Source: an uncultured Lachnospiraceae bacterium
GTDB taxonomy: Bacteria; Bacillota; Clostridia; Lachnospirales; Lachnospiraceae
Length of the DNA: 47,856 bases
Direction: 5' to 3'
Assembly (NCBI GenBank): GCA_902496125.1
Contig: CABUZU010000002.1
Span: forward strand, 1-47,856
A program made the position numbers and the translations under genes. The notes beneath the pieces are model-generated. The model was not told where the DNA came from. It saw only the letters and a list, made by a program, of their open reading frames with translations, and did not search any database. Below, one piece after another: positions 24,695-33,258 of this stretch (positions are counted from its first letter, which is position 1; every line of letters starts with the position of its first letter).

Positions 24695-24942
24695 TTAAAA
24701 GAACAAAGAGAAAAGAAAGATTATACCAAGAGCGATTAATAAGAATGCAAAAAGGCTAAACATCCAATGTAGGCTTTTAATAGAATGGACATTATTTTTA
24801 GGAGTTTTAGTGATGGGTTTACTTTGGATTTCAATAGTAGTTTGATTGGTGTAAGATGGAATTGTTTGATAAGCATAGCTAGGTTTAGCCAAACAGAAAA
24901 AATAAAAATAAGTAAAAACATTAATAGTATGTGATTCTTCAT
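24695..24942 (-). pseudogene. Small exported membrane protein gene, broken by one-base slip
   Basis: Two overlapping frames join into one sensible protein. The first, from ATG 24942 behind a well-placed GGAGG, gives MKNHILLMFLLIFIF, the start of a signal peptide. The second continues, after one extra T in the run at 24897-24902 (six T on the coding strand), as FCLAKPSYAYQ, which completes the signal peptide with cleavage after SYA. The mature part is short and Thr/Lys-rich and ends with a membrane segment (WMFSLFAFLLIALGIIFLFSLFF in two pieces). The restored product would be about 81 residues. The gene has a good promoter. The slip may be a real mutation, a phase-variable switch, or an assembly error. 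No homologue is recognised. Confidence 0.65.
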
Positions 24943-24963
24943 TTTTGTATCCTCCAAATCATC

Positions 24964-24992
24964 ATTATATCACATAAGAAAGGAATAATCAA
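24964..24992 (-). promoter_or_regulatory. Promoter of the frameshifted small gene
   Basis: On the minus strand: TTGATT (24987-24992), a 17-bp spacer and TATAAT (24964-24969) with an upstream TG, an extended -10. It lies in the 52-bp gap divergent to tex, so the tex ribosome binding site overlaps its -35. Confidence 0.6.
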
Positions 24993-24994
24993 AT

Positions 24995-27091
24995 ATGGAT
25001 ATTACAAAAATAATAGCAAGTGAATTAGGAATACGAATAGAGCAGGTAGAAGCGACAATCAAATTAATTGATGAGGGCAATACCATTCCATTTATTTCCC
25101 GTTATAGAAAAGAAGTAACGGGTGGATTAAACGATGAAGTATTAAGAAGTTTAGATGAAAGACTTACGTATCTTCGAAATTTAGATGATAAAAAGAGACA
25201 AGTGTTGTCTTCAATTGAAGAACAAGGTAAATTAACAGATGAGTTAAAGAAGAAGATTGAAGAAGCTATGACAATGGTTGTAGTAGATGATTTATATAGA
25301 CCATATAGACCAAAACGTCGTACTCGTGCAATGATTGCAAAAGAACGAGGATTAGAGCCTTTAGCAAAAATTATTTTAGCGCAGGAAACAACGACTCCGA
25401 TTTTAGAAACTGCAAAGGAATATTGTAATGAAGAAGTAAAGACAGAACAAGAAGCATTAAATGGAGCTTGTGATATCATTGCTGAACAGATTGCAGATGA
25501 GGCGGATTATCGTATGCGTATTAGACAGCTTACAATCGATGAAGGAATTTTAACCTCTAGTCCAACAAAGGAGAAGAAAGATAATTCCGTATTTGAAATG
25601 TATTATGAGTACAGTGAGCCGATTAAAAAGGTTGTAGGTCATAGAGTATTAGCACTAAACCGTGGTGAAGCACAAAAAGAACTAAGTGTAAAAATTGAAG
25701 CACCACTTGACCATATCATGATTTATCTTAAGAATAAAACCATTTTAAAAGAAAATGAAGTGACAACCCCTATTCTATTAGATGTCATTGCGGATAGTTA
25801 TAAACGATTAATTGCACCAGCAGTAGAACGTGAAATTAGAAATCAGTTAACAGAACAAGCAGAAGAAACTTCCATGAAAGTATTTGGTAAAAACTTAGAG
25901 CAGTTATTAATGCAACCTCCAATTTCAGGACATACTGTGTTAGGATGGGACCCTGCTTTTCGTACTGGTTGTAAGTTAGCTGTTGTAGACCCAACTGGTA
26001 AGGTTATTGATACGGTTGTTATTTATCCAACAGCACCACAGAATAAAGTAGAAGAATCTAAGAAAATTTTAAAAGAGCTGATTAAAAAATATGGAATTAC
26101 ATTAATCTCTCTTGGAAATGGTACTGCTTCAAGAGAATCCGAGCAAGTAATTATTTCTTTGATTAAAGAAGTCGATACTCCATTACAATATGTCATTGTA
26201 AATGAAGCAGGTGCGTCAGTATATTCAGCAAGTAAATTAGCAACACAAGAATTTCCAAATTTTGATGTAGGCCAAAGAAGTGCAGCTTCTATCGCTAGAA
26301 GATTACAAGACCCACTAGCAGAGCTTGTTAAAATCGAACCTCGTTCAATTGGTGTAGGTCAGTATCAGCATGATATGAATCAGAAGAGACTTGGACAAGT
26401 CTTAGGTGGAGTAGTAGAGGATTGTGTAAACCGTGTAGGTGTTGATTTAAATACTGCATCCGCAGCGTTATTAGAATATATTTCTGGTATTAATAAAACG
26501 ATTGCTAAAAATATTGTAGAATATCGTGAAGTAAATGGTAGCTTTGACAATCGTAAGCAGTTATTAAAGGTTGCAAAACTTGGTCCAAAGGCTTATGAAC
26601 AATGTGCTGGATTTTTACGTATCCGTGGAGGTAGTAATCCATTAGATAATACCGCTGTTCATCCAGAAAGCTATGGTGCTGTTGCTAAACTATTAGAATA
26701 TAAGGACTTAACAAAGGACATTAAAAAACTATCAGAACTTACTGGAATTGGAGAGTTAACGCTTAAAGACATTATAAAAGAATTAGAGAAACCAGGTCGT
26801 GATCCTAGAGATGAAATGCCAAAACCCCTTCTTCGCACCGATGTTATGGAGATGAAGGATTTAAAAGAGGGAATGGTATTAAAAGGAACTGTTCGGAATG
26901 TCATTGATTTTGGTGCATTTGTAGATATCGGAGTACATCAAGATGGGCTTGTACACATCTCTCAAATGACCGAACGTTATATTAAACATCCATTAGATGT
27001 GGTAAAGGTTGGAGATATTGTATCTGTTAAAGTACTAAGTGTAGACCTTAAGAAAAAGAGAATCCAGTTAACGATGAAAAATGTTGACTAA
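24995..27091 (+). CDS. tex: RNA-binding transcriptional accessory protein Tex
   Basis: A 698-residue Tex protein, a conserved nucleic-acid-binding factor linked to transcription. Order: N-terminal HTH-like helical region (PFISRYRKEVTGGLNDEVL); YqgF/RNase H-like domain (LGWDPAFRTGCKLAVVD, ISLGNGTASRESE); helix-hairpin-helix pair (DLNTASAALLEYISGI, KLGPKAYEQCAGFLRI); and a C-terminal S1 domain (GTVRNVIDFGAFVDIGVHQDGLVHISQM). The protein is full length. AGAAAGGA precedes the ATG. The next promoter (fba) overlaps its stop codon. No clear promoter for tex itself is seen in the 52-bp gap, and it may lie inside the broken gene. Confidence 0.95.
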   Translation: MDITKIIASELGIRIEQVEATIKLIDEGNTIPFISRYRKEVTGGLNDEVLRSLDERLTYLRNLDDKKRQVLSSIEEQGKLTDELKKKIEEAMTMVVVDDLYRPYRPKRRTRAMIAKERGLEPLAKIILAQETTTPILETAKEYCNEEVKTEQEALNGACDIIAEQIADEADYRMRIRQLTIDEGILTSSPTKEKKDNSVFEMYYEYSEPIKKVVGHRVLALNRGEAQKELSVKIEAPLDHIMIYLKNKTILKENEVTTPILLDVIADSYKRLIAPAVEREIRNQLTEQAEETSMKVFGKNLEQLLMQPPISGHTVLGWDPAFRTGCKLAVVDPTGKVIDTVVIYPTAPQNKVEESKKILKELIKKYGITLISLGNGTASRESEQVIISLIKEVDTPLQYVIVNEAGASVYSASKLATQEFPNFDVGQRSAASIARRLQDPLAELVKIEPRSIGVGQYQHDMNQKRLGQVLGGVVEDCVNRVGVDLNTASAALLEYISGINKTIAKNIVEYREVNGSFDNRKQLLKVAKLGPKAYEQCAGFLRIRGGSNPLDNTAVHPESYGAVAKLLEYKDLTKDIKKLSELTGIGELTLKDIIKELEKPGRDPRDEMPKPLLRTDVMEMKDLKEGMVLKGTVRNVIDFGAFVDIGVHQDGLVHISQMTERYIKHPLDVVKVGDIVSVKVLSVDLKKKRIQLTMKNVD

Positions 27092-27113
27092 TCGCATAGA
27101 GTTAGGTTATAAT
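27084..27113 (+). promoter_or_regulatory. Strong sigma-A promoter of fba
   Basis: TTGACT (27084-27089), an 18-bp spacer and TATAAT (27108-27113). The -35 overlaps the stop codon of tex. It fits the high expression expected for a glycolytic enzyme and the richer use of C-ending codons in fba. Confidence 0.78.
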
Positions 27114-27165
27114 AATTGAAGCGCAATTAACGCAAAGTTTTTTATTTTTATTGGAGGTTTTTAAA

Positions 27166-28032
27166 ATGTTAGTAGCTGCTACAGAAATGCTTAAAAAAGC
27201 AAAAGCTGGCAAATATGCCGTACCACACATTAATATCAACAACTTAGAATGGACTAAAGCCGTTTTACAGACCGCTCAGGAATTAAAGTCCCCAGTTATC
27301 TTGGGTGTATCTGAAGGTGCTGGTAAATATATGTGTGGATATAAAACCATCGTTGGTATGGTAAGTGCTATGGTTGATGAATTAGGAATTACTGTTCCTG
27401 TTGCATTACACTTAGACCATGGTTCATATGAAGGAGCTAAAGCTTGTATCGAAGCTGGTTTCTCATCAATCATGTTTGATGGTTCTAAATATTCTATCGA
27501 AGAAAACGTAGAAAAAACCAAAGAATTAGTAGCAATCTGCCGTGAAAAAGGTATGTCTATCGAAGCAGAAGTAGGTTCTATCGGTGGTGAAGAAGACGGC
27601 GTTGTAGGTAGAGGCGAATGTGCTGATCCTGACGAATGCAAGATGATTGCTGACTTAGGTGTAGATATGTTAGCTGCTGGTATTGGTAACATCCATGGTA
27701 AATATCCAGCAAACTGGGAAGGACTTAGCTTTGAAACTTTAGCTGCTATCGAAGAAAAAGTTGGTCAGATGCCATTAGTACTTCATGGTGGTTCAGGTAT
27801 TCCAGAAGACATGATCAAAAAAGCAATCTCTTTAGGTGTTGCTAAAATCAATGTAAATACAGAATGCCAGATCGCTTTTGCAGAAGCAACTCGTAAATAC
27901 ATCGAAGCTGGTAAAGATCAGGAAGGTAAAGGATTTGACCCTCGTAAATTATTAGCTCCAGGTGCAGAAGCTATCAAAGCAACTGTTAAAGAAAAAATGG
28001 AATTATTTGGATGTATTGGTAAAGCAGAATAA
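27166..28032 (+). CDS. fba: Class II fructose-bisphosphate aldolase
   Basis: This zinc enzyme of glycolysis cleaves fructose 1,6-bisphosphate to dihydroxyacetone phosphate and glyceraldehyde 3-phosphate. The 288-residue protein shows VPHININNLEW near the start, the zinc-binding LHLDHGSYE, the second conserved stretch EAEVGSIGGEEDG, GIGNIHGKYP and VLHGGSGIPED with the remaining His ligands and phosphate loop, and NVNTECQIAF. The start at 27166 is chosen because TTGGAGG stands 9 bp upstream. Codons such as AAC, ATC and GAC are used more than in its neighbours, a mark of strong expression. A hairpin terminator at 28117 closes the message. Confidence 0.96.
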   Translation: MLVAATEMLKKAKAGKYAVPHININNLEWTKAVLQTAQELKSPVILGVSEGAGKYMCGYKTIVGMVSAMVDELGITVPVALHLDHGSYEGAKACIEAGFSSIMFDGSKYSIEENVEKTKELVAICREKGMSIEAEVGSIGGEEDGVVGRGECADPDECKMIADLGVDMLAAGIGNIHGKYPANWEGLSFETLAAIEEKVGQMPLVLHGGSGIPEDMIKKAISLGVAKINVNTECQIAFAEATRKYIEAGKDQEGKGFDPRKLLAPGAEAIKATVKEKMELFGCIGKAE

Positions 28033-28062
28033 TTTGATTTTATCAAAAATTAAAAAAAGTAC

Positions 28063-28091
28063 TTGCATTTTCCTTGAAAGTGTTGTATCTT
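28063..28091 (+). promoter_or_regulatory. Candidate promoter in the fba-glnN gap
   Basis: TTGCAT (28063-28068), a 17-bp spacer and TATCTT (28086-28091). It lies before the terminator at 28117-28149, so a transcript from it would meet the hairpin about 20 bases after starting. It is the best promoter seen for glnN. Confidence 0.42.
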
Positions 28092-28116
28092 AATAGCGTA
28101 ATAGTTAGTTAAGAAC

Positions 28117-28149
28117 AAAGGCGTTCCTTATTTTGAGGGACGCCTTTTA
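28117..28149 (+). terminator. Terminator after fba, possible glnN attenuator
   Basis: AAAGGCGTTCC pairs with GGGACGCCTTT (with one G-U and a small mismatch) around TTATTTTGA, followed by a T run. It ends the fba message. It also stands between the best glnN promoter and glnN. Confidence 0.75.
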
Positions 28150-28205
28150 TGCTTTCATACACTTATCTTATTTATTAATATGCTAAAATGAGGGAGGATG
28201 AACCT

Positions 28206-30323
28206 ATGAGTGAATTTATCGATGTAGCAAAAATTTTTGGAGAAAATGTATTTGACCTTTCTAAGATGAAAGAATACTTACCAAAGAAAGTTTACAAAGC
28301 GGTTGTAGACGTAATGGAAAACGGTGGAGAACTAGCAATGGCAGATGCTGATGTAGTTGCTAAAGCAATGAAAGATTGGGCTATTAGTAAGGGAGCAACC
28401 CATTTTACTCATTGGTTCCAGCCACTTACTGGTATTACTGCTGAAAAGCATGACTCTTTCGTAACAATTCCTGATGAAATGGGGAAAACGATGTTAGAGT
28501 TTTCTGGTAAGGAATTAATTAAAGGTGAACCGGATGCTTCATCTTTCCCATCTGGTGGACTTCGTGCAACATTTGAAGCAAGAGGTTATACCGCTTGGGA
28601 CTGTACATCACCAGCATTTATTAAAGAATCTGGCGTAGGTAAAATCCTTTGTATTCCTACAGCATTTTGCTCTTACACAGGCGAAGCACTTGACCAGAAG
28701 ACACCTTTACTTCGTTCAATGGAAGCGGTAAGCGAACAGGCTATTAGAATTGTTCGTTTATTTGGCAATACACAGGCTACAAAGGTTGTAGCAAATGTTG
28801 GACCAGAACAGGAATATTTCTTAGTAGATAAAGAAAAATTCTTAAAGAGAAAAGACTTAATCTTTACAGGACGTACCTTATTCGGTGCACCAGCACCTAA
28901 GGGACAGGAATTAGATGATCAGTACTTTGGTGTTATTCGTGAACGTATTGGTGAATACATGCAGGATTTGAATAAAGAATTATGGAAACTTGGAATTACT
29001 GCTAAGACTCAGCATAATGAAGTTGCTCCTGCACAGCATGAACTTGCTCCAATTTTTGATACTGCTAATATTGCAGTAGACCACAACCAGTTAGTAATGG
29101 AGACGATGAAGAGAGTTGCAGAACATCATGGTATGAAGTGCTTACTTCATGAAAAACCATTTGCTGGTGTTAACGGTTCTGGTAAACATAACAACTGGTC
29201 ATTAAGTACCGATAATGGTGTAAACTTATTAGATCCAGGTAAAACTCCTAACGATAACATTCAGTTCTTATTAGTACTTGCTTGTATTATTAAGGCAGTA
29301 GATACTCATGCTGATTTACTTCGTGAATCCGCATCCGATGTAGGTAATGACCATCGTCTTGGAGCAAATGAAGCACCACCAGCAATTATCTCAATTTTCT
29401 TAGGAGAACAGTTAGAAGATGTTGTAAATCAGTTGATTGAAACCGGTGATGCAACAAGTTGTGTAACAGGTGGTAAATTAGATACTGGTGTATCTTCCCT
29501 TCCAACTTTAGCAAAAGATGCTACCGATAGAAACCGTACATCACCATTTGCATTTACTGGCAATAAATTTGAGTTCCGTATGGTAGGTTCAGAAGACTCT
29601 ATTGCAGCACCAAATGTTACTTTGAATGCAATTGTTGCAGAAGCTTTCTGTGAAGCAGCGGATATCATTGAAGCAGCAGAAGATAAAGATATTGCAATTC
29701 ATGATTTAATTAAGAAATATTTAACTGAACACAGCCGTGTAATCTTTAATGGTAATGGCTATTCAGATGAATGGGTAGAAGAAGCAGAACGTAGAGGTTT
29801 ACCAAATATCAAATCTATGGTAGAAGCTGTTGGAGCTCTTACTACAGATAAGGCAGTAAATCTTTATGAGAAATTTGGAATCTTTACGAAGGCTGAATTA
29901 GAATCTCGTGCAGAAATTCTTTATGAAACCTATTCTAAGAAGATTAATATTGAAGCATTAGCTATGATTGATATGGCTTCTAAACAGTATATTCCTTCTG
30001 TTATCTCTTATACAACAGAGCTTGCAACTTCTATTTCAAGCGTACAGGATGCTTGCCCAGATGCAGATGTATCTGTTCAGAAAGAGATGTTAGTAGAAGT
30101 TAGTACAGAACTTGCTAAGACTCAGAAGGCATTAAAAGAATTAAAACAGATTTTAGCACAGGCTAGTGCAATTGAAACTGAAAAAGAAAAAGCATTTGCT
30201 TATAGAGAAAAAGTATTCCCAGCTATGGAAGCACTTAGAGCACCAATTGATGTTCTTGAGATGTTAGTAGATAAGGAATTCTGGCCAGTACCATCTTATG
30301 GCGATTTAATGTTTGAAGTATAG
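28206..30323 (+). CDS. glnN: Glutamine synthetase type III
   Basis: This large form of glutamine synthetase joins ammonia to glutamate with ATP. The 705-residue length and sequence match the GSIII family (GlnN) rather than the 450-residue GlnA. Landmarks are FPSGGLRATFEARGYTAWD, VGPEQEYFLVD with the metal-binding Glu, KTQHNEVAPAQHELAP, GVNGSGKHNNWS with nucleotide and glutamate contacts, and the C-terminal ELKQILAQ helix. GAGGGAGG precedes the ATG at 28206. No nitrogen regulator gene is adjacent. Regulation is probably by read-through of the terminator upstream. A strong terminator at 30337 closes the transcript, so the gene is monocistronic. Confidence 0.96.
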   Translation: MSEFIDVAKIFGENVFDLSKMKEYLPKKVYKAVVDVMENGGELAMADADVVAKAMKDWAISKGATHFTHWFQPLTGITAEKHDSFVTIPDEMGKTMLEFSGKELIKGEPDASSFPSGGLRATFEARGYTAWDCTSPAFIKESGVGKILCIPTAFCSYTGEALDQKTPLLRSMEAVSEQAIRIVRLFGNTQATKVVANVGPEQEYFLVDKEKFLKRKDLIFTGRTLFGAPAPKGQELDDQYFGVIRERIGEYMQDLNKELWKLGITAKTQHNEVAPAQHELAPIFDTANIAVDHNQLVMETMKRVAEHHGMKCLLHEKPFAGVNGSGKHNNWSLSTDNGVNLLDPGKTPNDNIQFLLVLACIIKAVDTHADLLRESASDVGNDHRLGANEAPPAIISIFLGEQLEDVVNQLIETGDATSCVTGGKLDTGVSSLPTLAKDATDRNRTSPFAFTGNKFEFRMVGSEDSIAAPNVTLNAIVAEAFCEAADIIEAAEDKDIAIHDLIKKYLTEHSRVIFNGNGYSDEWVEEAERRGLPNIKSMVEAVGALTTDKAVNLYEKFGIFTKAELESRAEILYETYSKKINIEALAMIDMASKQYIPSVISYTTELATSISSVQDACPDADVSVQKEMLVEVSTELAKTQKALKELKQILAQASAIETEKEKAFAYREKVFPAMEALRAPIDVLEMLVDKEFWPVPSYGDLMFEV

Positions 30324-30336
30324 AAAAAAGATAGAG

Positions 30337-30367
30337 AAAGGGCTGTTTGTTAACAGCCCTTTTTTTA
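30337..30367 (+). terminator. Terminator of glnN
   Basis: AAAGGGCTGTT pairs perfectly with AACAGCCCTTT around a four-base loop, followed by seven T. Confidence 0.92.
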
Positions 30368-30437
30368 GTATTTTTGCATAGAAAAATATGAAAATAAATA
30401 AAAACTTTGGTCGGGTCTACAATTATTATGAAATGTA

Positions 30438-30466
30438 TTGTTTCTAAAATTTTCTTGTGATACAAT
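30438..30466 (+). promoter_or_regulatory. Promoter of the hprK operon
   Basis: TTGTTT (30438-30443), a 17-bp spacer and TACAAT (30461-30466) preceded by TG (30458-30459), an extended -10. It drives hprK-murB-whiA-crh and probably dnaE. Confidence 0.7.
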
Positions 30467-30468
30467 AA

Positions 30469-30484
30469 ATACATTTGAATGTAT
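30469..30484. promoter_or_regulatory. Palindrome over the hprK start of transcription
   Basis: ATACATT-TG-AATGTAT is a perfect 7-bp inverted repeat, three bases after the -10, exactly where transcription should start. A bound protein there would block the promoter, so it is an operator candidate. The bound factor is unknown. Confidence 0.5.
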
Positions 30485-30510
30485 GCAAGAAGCATAGCAA
30501 GGAGGTTTCT

Positions 30511-31449
30511 ATGACAGGAGTAAGAGTTTCAACCTTGATTGAAAAAATGGAATTAAAGAATCTAACAGAGACAATTGATACAAAAGAAATCATTATCAGA
30601 CATGCTGATATCAACCGTCCAGCATTACAGCTTACAGGACATTTTGCTCATTTTAGTAATGAGAGAGTTCAGTTGATTGGTAATGTAGAAGAAGAATACC
30701 TTCATTCAATGCCAGATGATAAAAAGGCTGAAATTTATGATAAATTGTTTAGCTTTAAATTTCCGTGTTTAATTCTATGTCGTGGATATTATCCTGATAA
30801 GCAAATGTATGATGCTGCAATGAAATACGGAGTGCCGTTACTAATGACGGAAAAGGCAACTTCGGATATGTTAGCTGAGATTATTCAGTGGTTAAAAGTA
30901 CAGTTAGCACCAATGATTAGTATTCATGGTGTTTTAGTCGATGTATTTGGTGAAGGTGTATTAATTACTGGTGAAAGTGGAATTGGTAAGAGTGAAGTTG
31001 CATTAGAGTTAATTAAGAGAGGTCATCGTTTAGTCAGTGATGACGTAGTAGAAATTAGAAAGATTAATGATGATGAATTAATTGGTTCAGCACCTGCAAT
31101 TACTCGTCATTTTATTGAACTTCGAGGAATTGGTATTATTGATGCGAAGACTTTATTTGGTGTGGAAAGTGTAAAAGATAGTCAAGCGATTGACATGACC
31201 ATTCATCTAGAAGAATGGGATAAAAATCAAGAATATGACCGTTTAGGTATTGAAGACCAATATGAAGAATATTTAGGAAATAAAATCTTATGTCATAGAC
31301 TTCCAGTACGTCCTGGTAGAAATGTAGCAATTATTGTAGAATCAGCAGCAATTAACCATCGTCAAAAGAAGATGGGATATAATGCAGCAGAAGAATTGTA
31401 TAAACGAGTACAAGAAAATTTATCAAAAGGAGCAGTAGATATTATCTAA
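30511..31449 (+). CDS. hprK: HPr kinase/phosphorylase
   Basis: This sensor of carbon state adds or removes phosphate on Ser46 of HPr and of Crh-like proteins. The 312-residue protein has an N-terminal DRTGG-like domain and a C-terminal kinase core with P-loop GESGIGKSE, the family motif HRLVSDDVVEIRKI with catalytic Asp, and RHFIELRGIGIIDA with the capping segment. The start at 30511 is preferred because GGAGG lies 7 bp upstream. The serine-only HPr-like target is encoded three genes downstream, which supports a local signalling unit. The stop codon overlaps the murB start by one base. Confidence 0.97.
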   Translation: MTGVRVSTLIEKMELKNLTETIDTKEIIIRHADINRPALQLTGHFAHFSNERVQLIGNVEEEYLHSMPDDKKAEIYDKLFSFKFPCLILCRGYYPDKQMYDAAMKYGVPLLMTEKATSDMLAEIIQWLKVQLAPMISIHGVLVDVFGEGVLITGESGIGKSEVALELIKRGHRLVSDDVVEIRKINDDELIGSAPAITRHFIELRGIGIIDAKTLFGVESVKDSQAIDMTIHLEEWDKNQEYDRLGIEDQYEEYLGNKILCHRLPVRPGRNVAIIVESAAINHRQKKMGYNAAEELYKRVQENLSKGAVDII

Positions 31450-32354
31450 TGGATATTAAAAATAAATTAGAAAAAATTGTTGGAGAGGAAAATTTAAAAG
31501 AAAATGAGTCAATGACTTTGCACACGACATTTCGTGCAGGTGGACTGGCAAGATATTTTGTTTCTCCAACTAGTATAGATGAAATTAAGGCTATTATTGA
31601 AGTTTGCAAATCGAGTAGAATGCCATATTATGTAATTGGCAATGGAAGTAATCTTTTGGTAAGTGATAAAGGTTATGAAGGTGTAATAATTCACCTTGGC
31701 AGTCGTTTTGCAGGTATAGAAGTGGGTGAGCATACTGCAAAGGTTCTTGCAGGAACTTCCCTTGCATTTACTTCAAAGCAGTTGTCGAAGATGGGACTTG
31801 GAAATATGGCTTTTGCGGCAGGAATCCCAGGTAGTGTAGGCGGTGGTATTGTAATGAATGCTGGTGCCTATGGTGGAGAGTTAGCTCAAGTTTTAAAAGA
31901 AGTGACCTATTTAGACGAAAATGGAGATATTATTACAAAACCAGTATCTGAATTAGGATTAGGTTATCGTACTAGTATTTTTAAACAGAGTTCAAGAGTC
32001 GTATTAAGTGCTGTTTTTAATTTACAACCGATGAATGCGGGAACCTTATTGTTAGAAATTGAAGAGCTTAGTAAAAAGCGTAAAGAAAAGCAACCATTAG
32101 AATATCCAAGTGCTGGTAGTACTTTTAAGAGACCGGAAGGATATTTTGCTGGTAAATTGATTGAAGATAGTGGACTTAGAGGATACAAGGTTGGCGGCGC
32201 AATGGTTTCAGAAAAACATTGCGGTTTTGTCATTAATAAAAATCGTGCAACAGCATCCGATATTTATCAGCTAATTATGGATGTACAAAGAATTGTTTAT
32301 CAAAAATTTGGAGTATCTATGGAGATGGAAGTTCAGTTACTAGGAGAATTTTAG
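31449..32354 (+). CDS. murB: UDP-N-acetylenolpyruvoylglucosamine reductase
   Basis: MurB reduces the enolpyruvyl group to make UDP-MurNAc in peptidoglycan synthesis, using FAD and NADPH. The 301-residue type II form shows the FAD-binding IGNGSNLLVSDKGYEGVII, AAGIPGSVGGGIVMNAGAYGG and SAGSTFKRPEG with the catalytic Ser, ending KHCGFVINKNRATASD. The start overlaps the hprK stop (TAATG), and whiA begins 3 bp after its end, so the three genes are coupled. In many relatives rapZ lies between murB and whiA; it is missing here. Confidence 0.97.
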   Translation: MDIKNKLEKIVGEENLKENESMTLHTTFRAGGLARYFVSPTSIDEIKAIIEVCKSSRMPYYVIGNGSNLLVSDKGYEGVIIHLGSRFAGIEVGEHTAKVLAGTSLAFTSKQLSKMGLGNMAFAAGIPGSVGGGIVMNAGAYGGELAQVLKEVTYLDENGDIITKPVSELGLGYRTSIFKQSSRVVLSAVFNLQPMNAGTLLLEIEELSKKRKEKQPLEYPSAGSTFKRPEGYFAGKLIEDSGLRGYKVGGAMVSEKHCGFVINKNRATASDIYQLIMDVQRIVYQKFGVSMEMEVQLLGEF

Positions 32355-32357
32355 AAA

Positions 32358-33257
32358 ATGTCGTTCTCTTATACAGTGAAAAGTGAATTAGAAAAAAAGA
32401 TTGGTAAGGCAAGGCATTGTAAGCTTGCGGAACTTGCAGCGATTTTAAGCTCAAGTGGAGAGGAAGGGTTGGATTTTATCTCATTAAAGACAGATAAAAG
32501 ACCAGTAGCAAATAAATTATATCTTTTAATTAAGGAGCTTTTTAACTATACACCAGAAATTATTGTTCGAACGAATCAATACCTAGTAGTAATTATAGAT
32601 TGTGAAGTTGTAAAAAGAATAAAAGAAGCAATAAAATTACAAAGCTTTAACGAGACGGTGCCAGAGATTTTAATACAGAGTTCGTGTTGTAAGAGAGCAT
32701 TTCTTAGAGGATGTTTTATGTGTAATGGTTCGGTAAGTGATCCGGAGAAATCCTATCATTTAGAGTTCGTTGTAAATAATTTAGAACGAGCTAAACAATT
32801 AGTAGAAATGCTTCGAACTTTTGAAGTAGAGGCAAAAATTGTCAAGCGTAAATCTTCACAGGTTGTATATATTAAAGAAGGAAGACAGATTGTTGATGTA
32901 TTAAATGTAATTGAAGCACCAATTGCATTAATGAATTATGAGAATACAAGAATTCGTCGAGAAATTAAAGGTAAAATAAATCGTCAAGTAAATTGCGATA
33001 CGGCGAACATTTCAAAAACGGTATCAGCTGCCATTGAGCAGATCAATGATATAAAATTAATCAGCGAAACAAAAGGATTAGAAAGTCTCTCGGTTGAGTT
33101 ACAGCAAACGGCAAAGTTACGTTTAGAAAATCCAGAAATGCCACTTAAAGAGCTAGGAGAGCTTATGAATCCACCGGTGGGAAAGTCAGGGGTTAATCAT
33201 CGGTTGAAGAAGCTGAGAAGTATAGCTAATCATATAAGAACGCATGAGGAGGAATAG
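32358..33257 (+). CDS. whiA: DNA-binding protein WhiA
   Basis: WhiA is a conserved Gram-positive protein made of a degenerate LAGLIDADG homing-endonuclease fold and a C-terminal helix-turn-helix. In streptomycetes it controls sporulation, and in Bacillus it affects chromosome segregation and division. The 299-residue protein shows the N-terminal SFSYTVKSELEK start, CCKRAFLRGCFMCNGSVSDP, and the HTH end LKELGELMNPPVGKSGVNHRLKKL. AGGAGA in the murB tail serves as ribosome binding site. It lies directly before a Crh-like gene, the same order as yvcL-crh in Bacillus. Confidence 0.95.
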   Translation: MSFSYTVKSELEKKIGKARHCKLAELAAILSSSGEEGLDFISLKTDKRPVANKLYLLIKELFNYTPEIIVRTNQYLVVIIDCEVVKRIKEAIKLQSFNETVPEILIQSSCCKRAFLRGCFMCNGSVSDPEKSYHLEFVVNNLERAKQLVEMLRTFEVEAKIVKRKSSQVVYIKEGRQIVDVLNVIEAPIALMNYENTRIRREIKGKINRQVNCDTANISKTVSAAIEQINDIKLISETKGLESLSVELQQTAKLRLENPEMPLKELGELMNPPVGKSGVNHRLKKLRSIANHIRTHEEE

Positions 33258-33258
33258 T

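Noticed and set aside
24736..24957. A separate 73-residue minus-strand gene
   Set aside because: After the T run its frame gives Leu/Lys-rich text without features, while the other frame completes a signal peptide and membrane tail; it is the first part of a frameshifted gene.
25102..25479. Minus-strand open frame of 125 codons inside tex
   Set aside because: It is a shadow of the tex coding frame, with no ribosome binding site and no recognisable protein.
27276..27692. Minus-strand open frame of 138 codons inside fba
   Set aside because: Codon bias of the highly expressed fba gene removes stops on the other strand; composition (Ser/Pro/Ile-rich) is that of a shadow.
28181..28189. TGCTAAAAT as an extended -10 for glnN
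   Set aside because: A start from it would fall on the ribosome binding site, leaving no leader for initiation.
28092..28205. Glutamine riboswitch or ANTAR two-hairpin element in the glnN leader
   Set aside because: Only one clear hairpin, with a nine-base loop, is seen; the paired hexaloop stems or riboswitch core could not be found.
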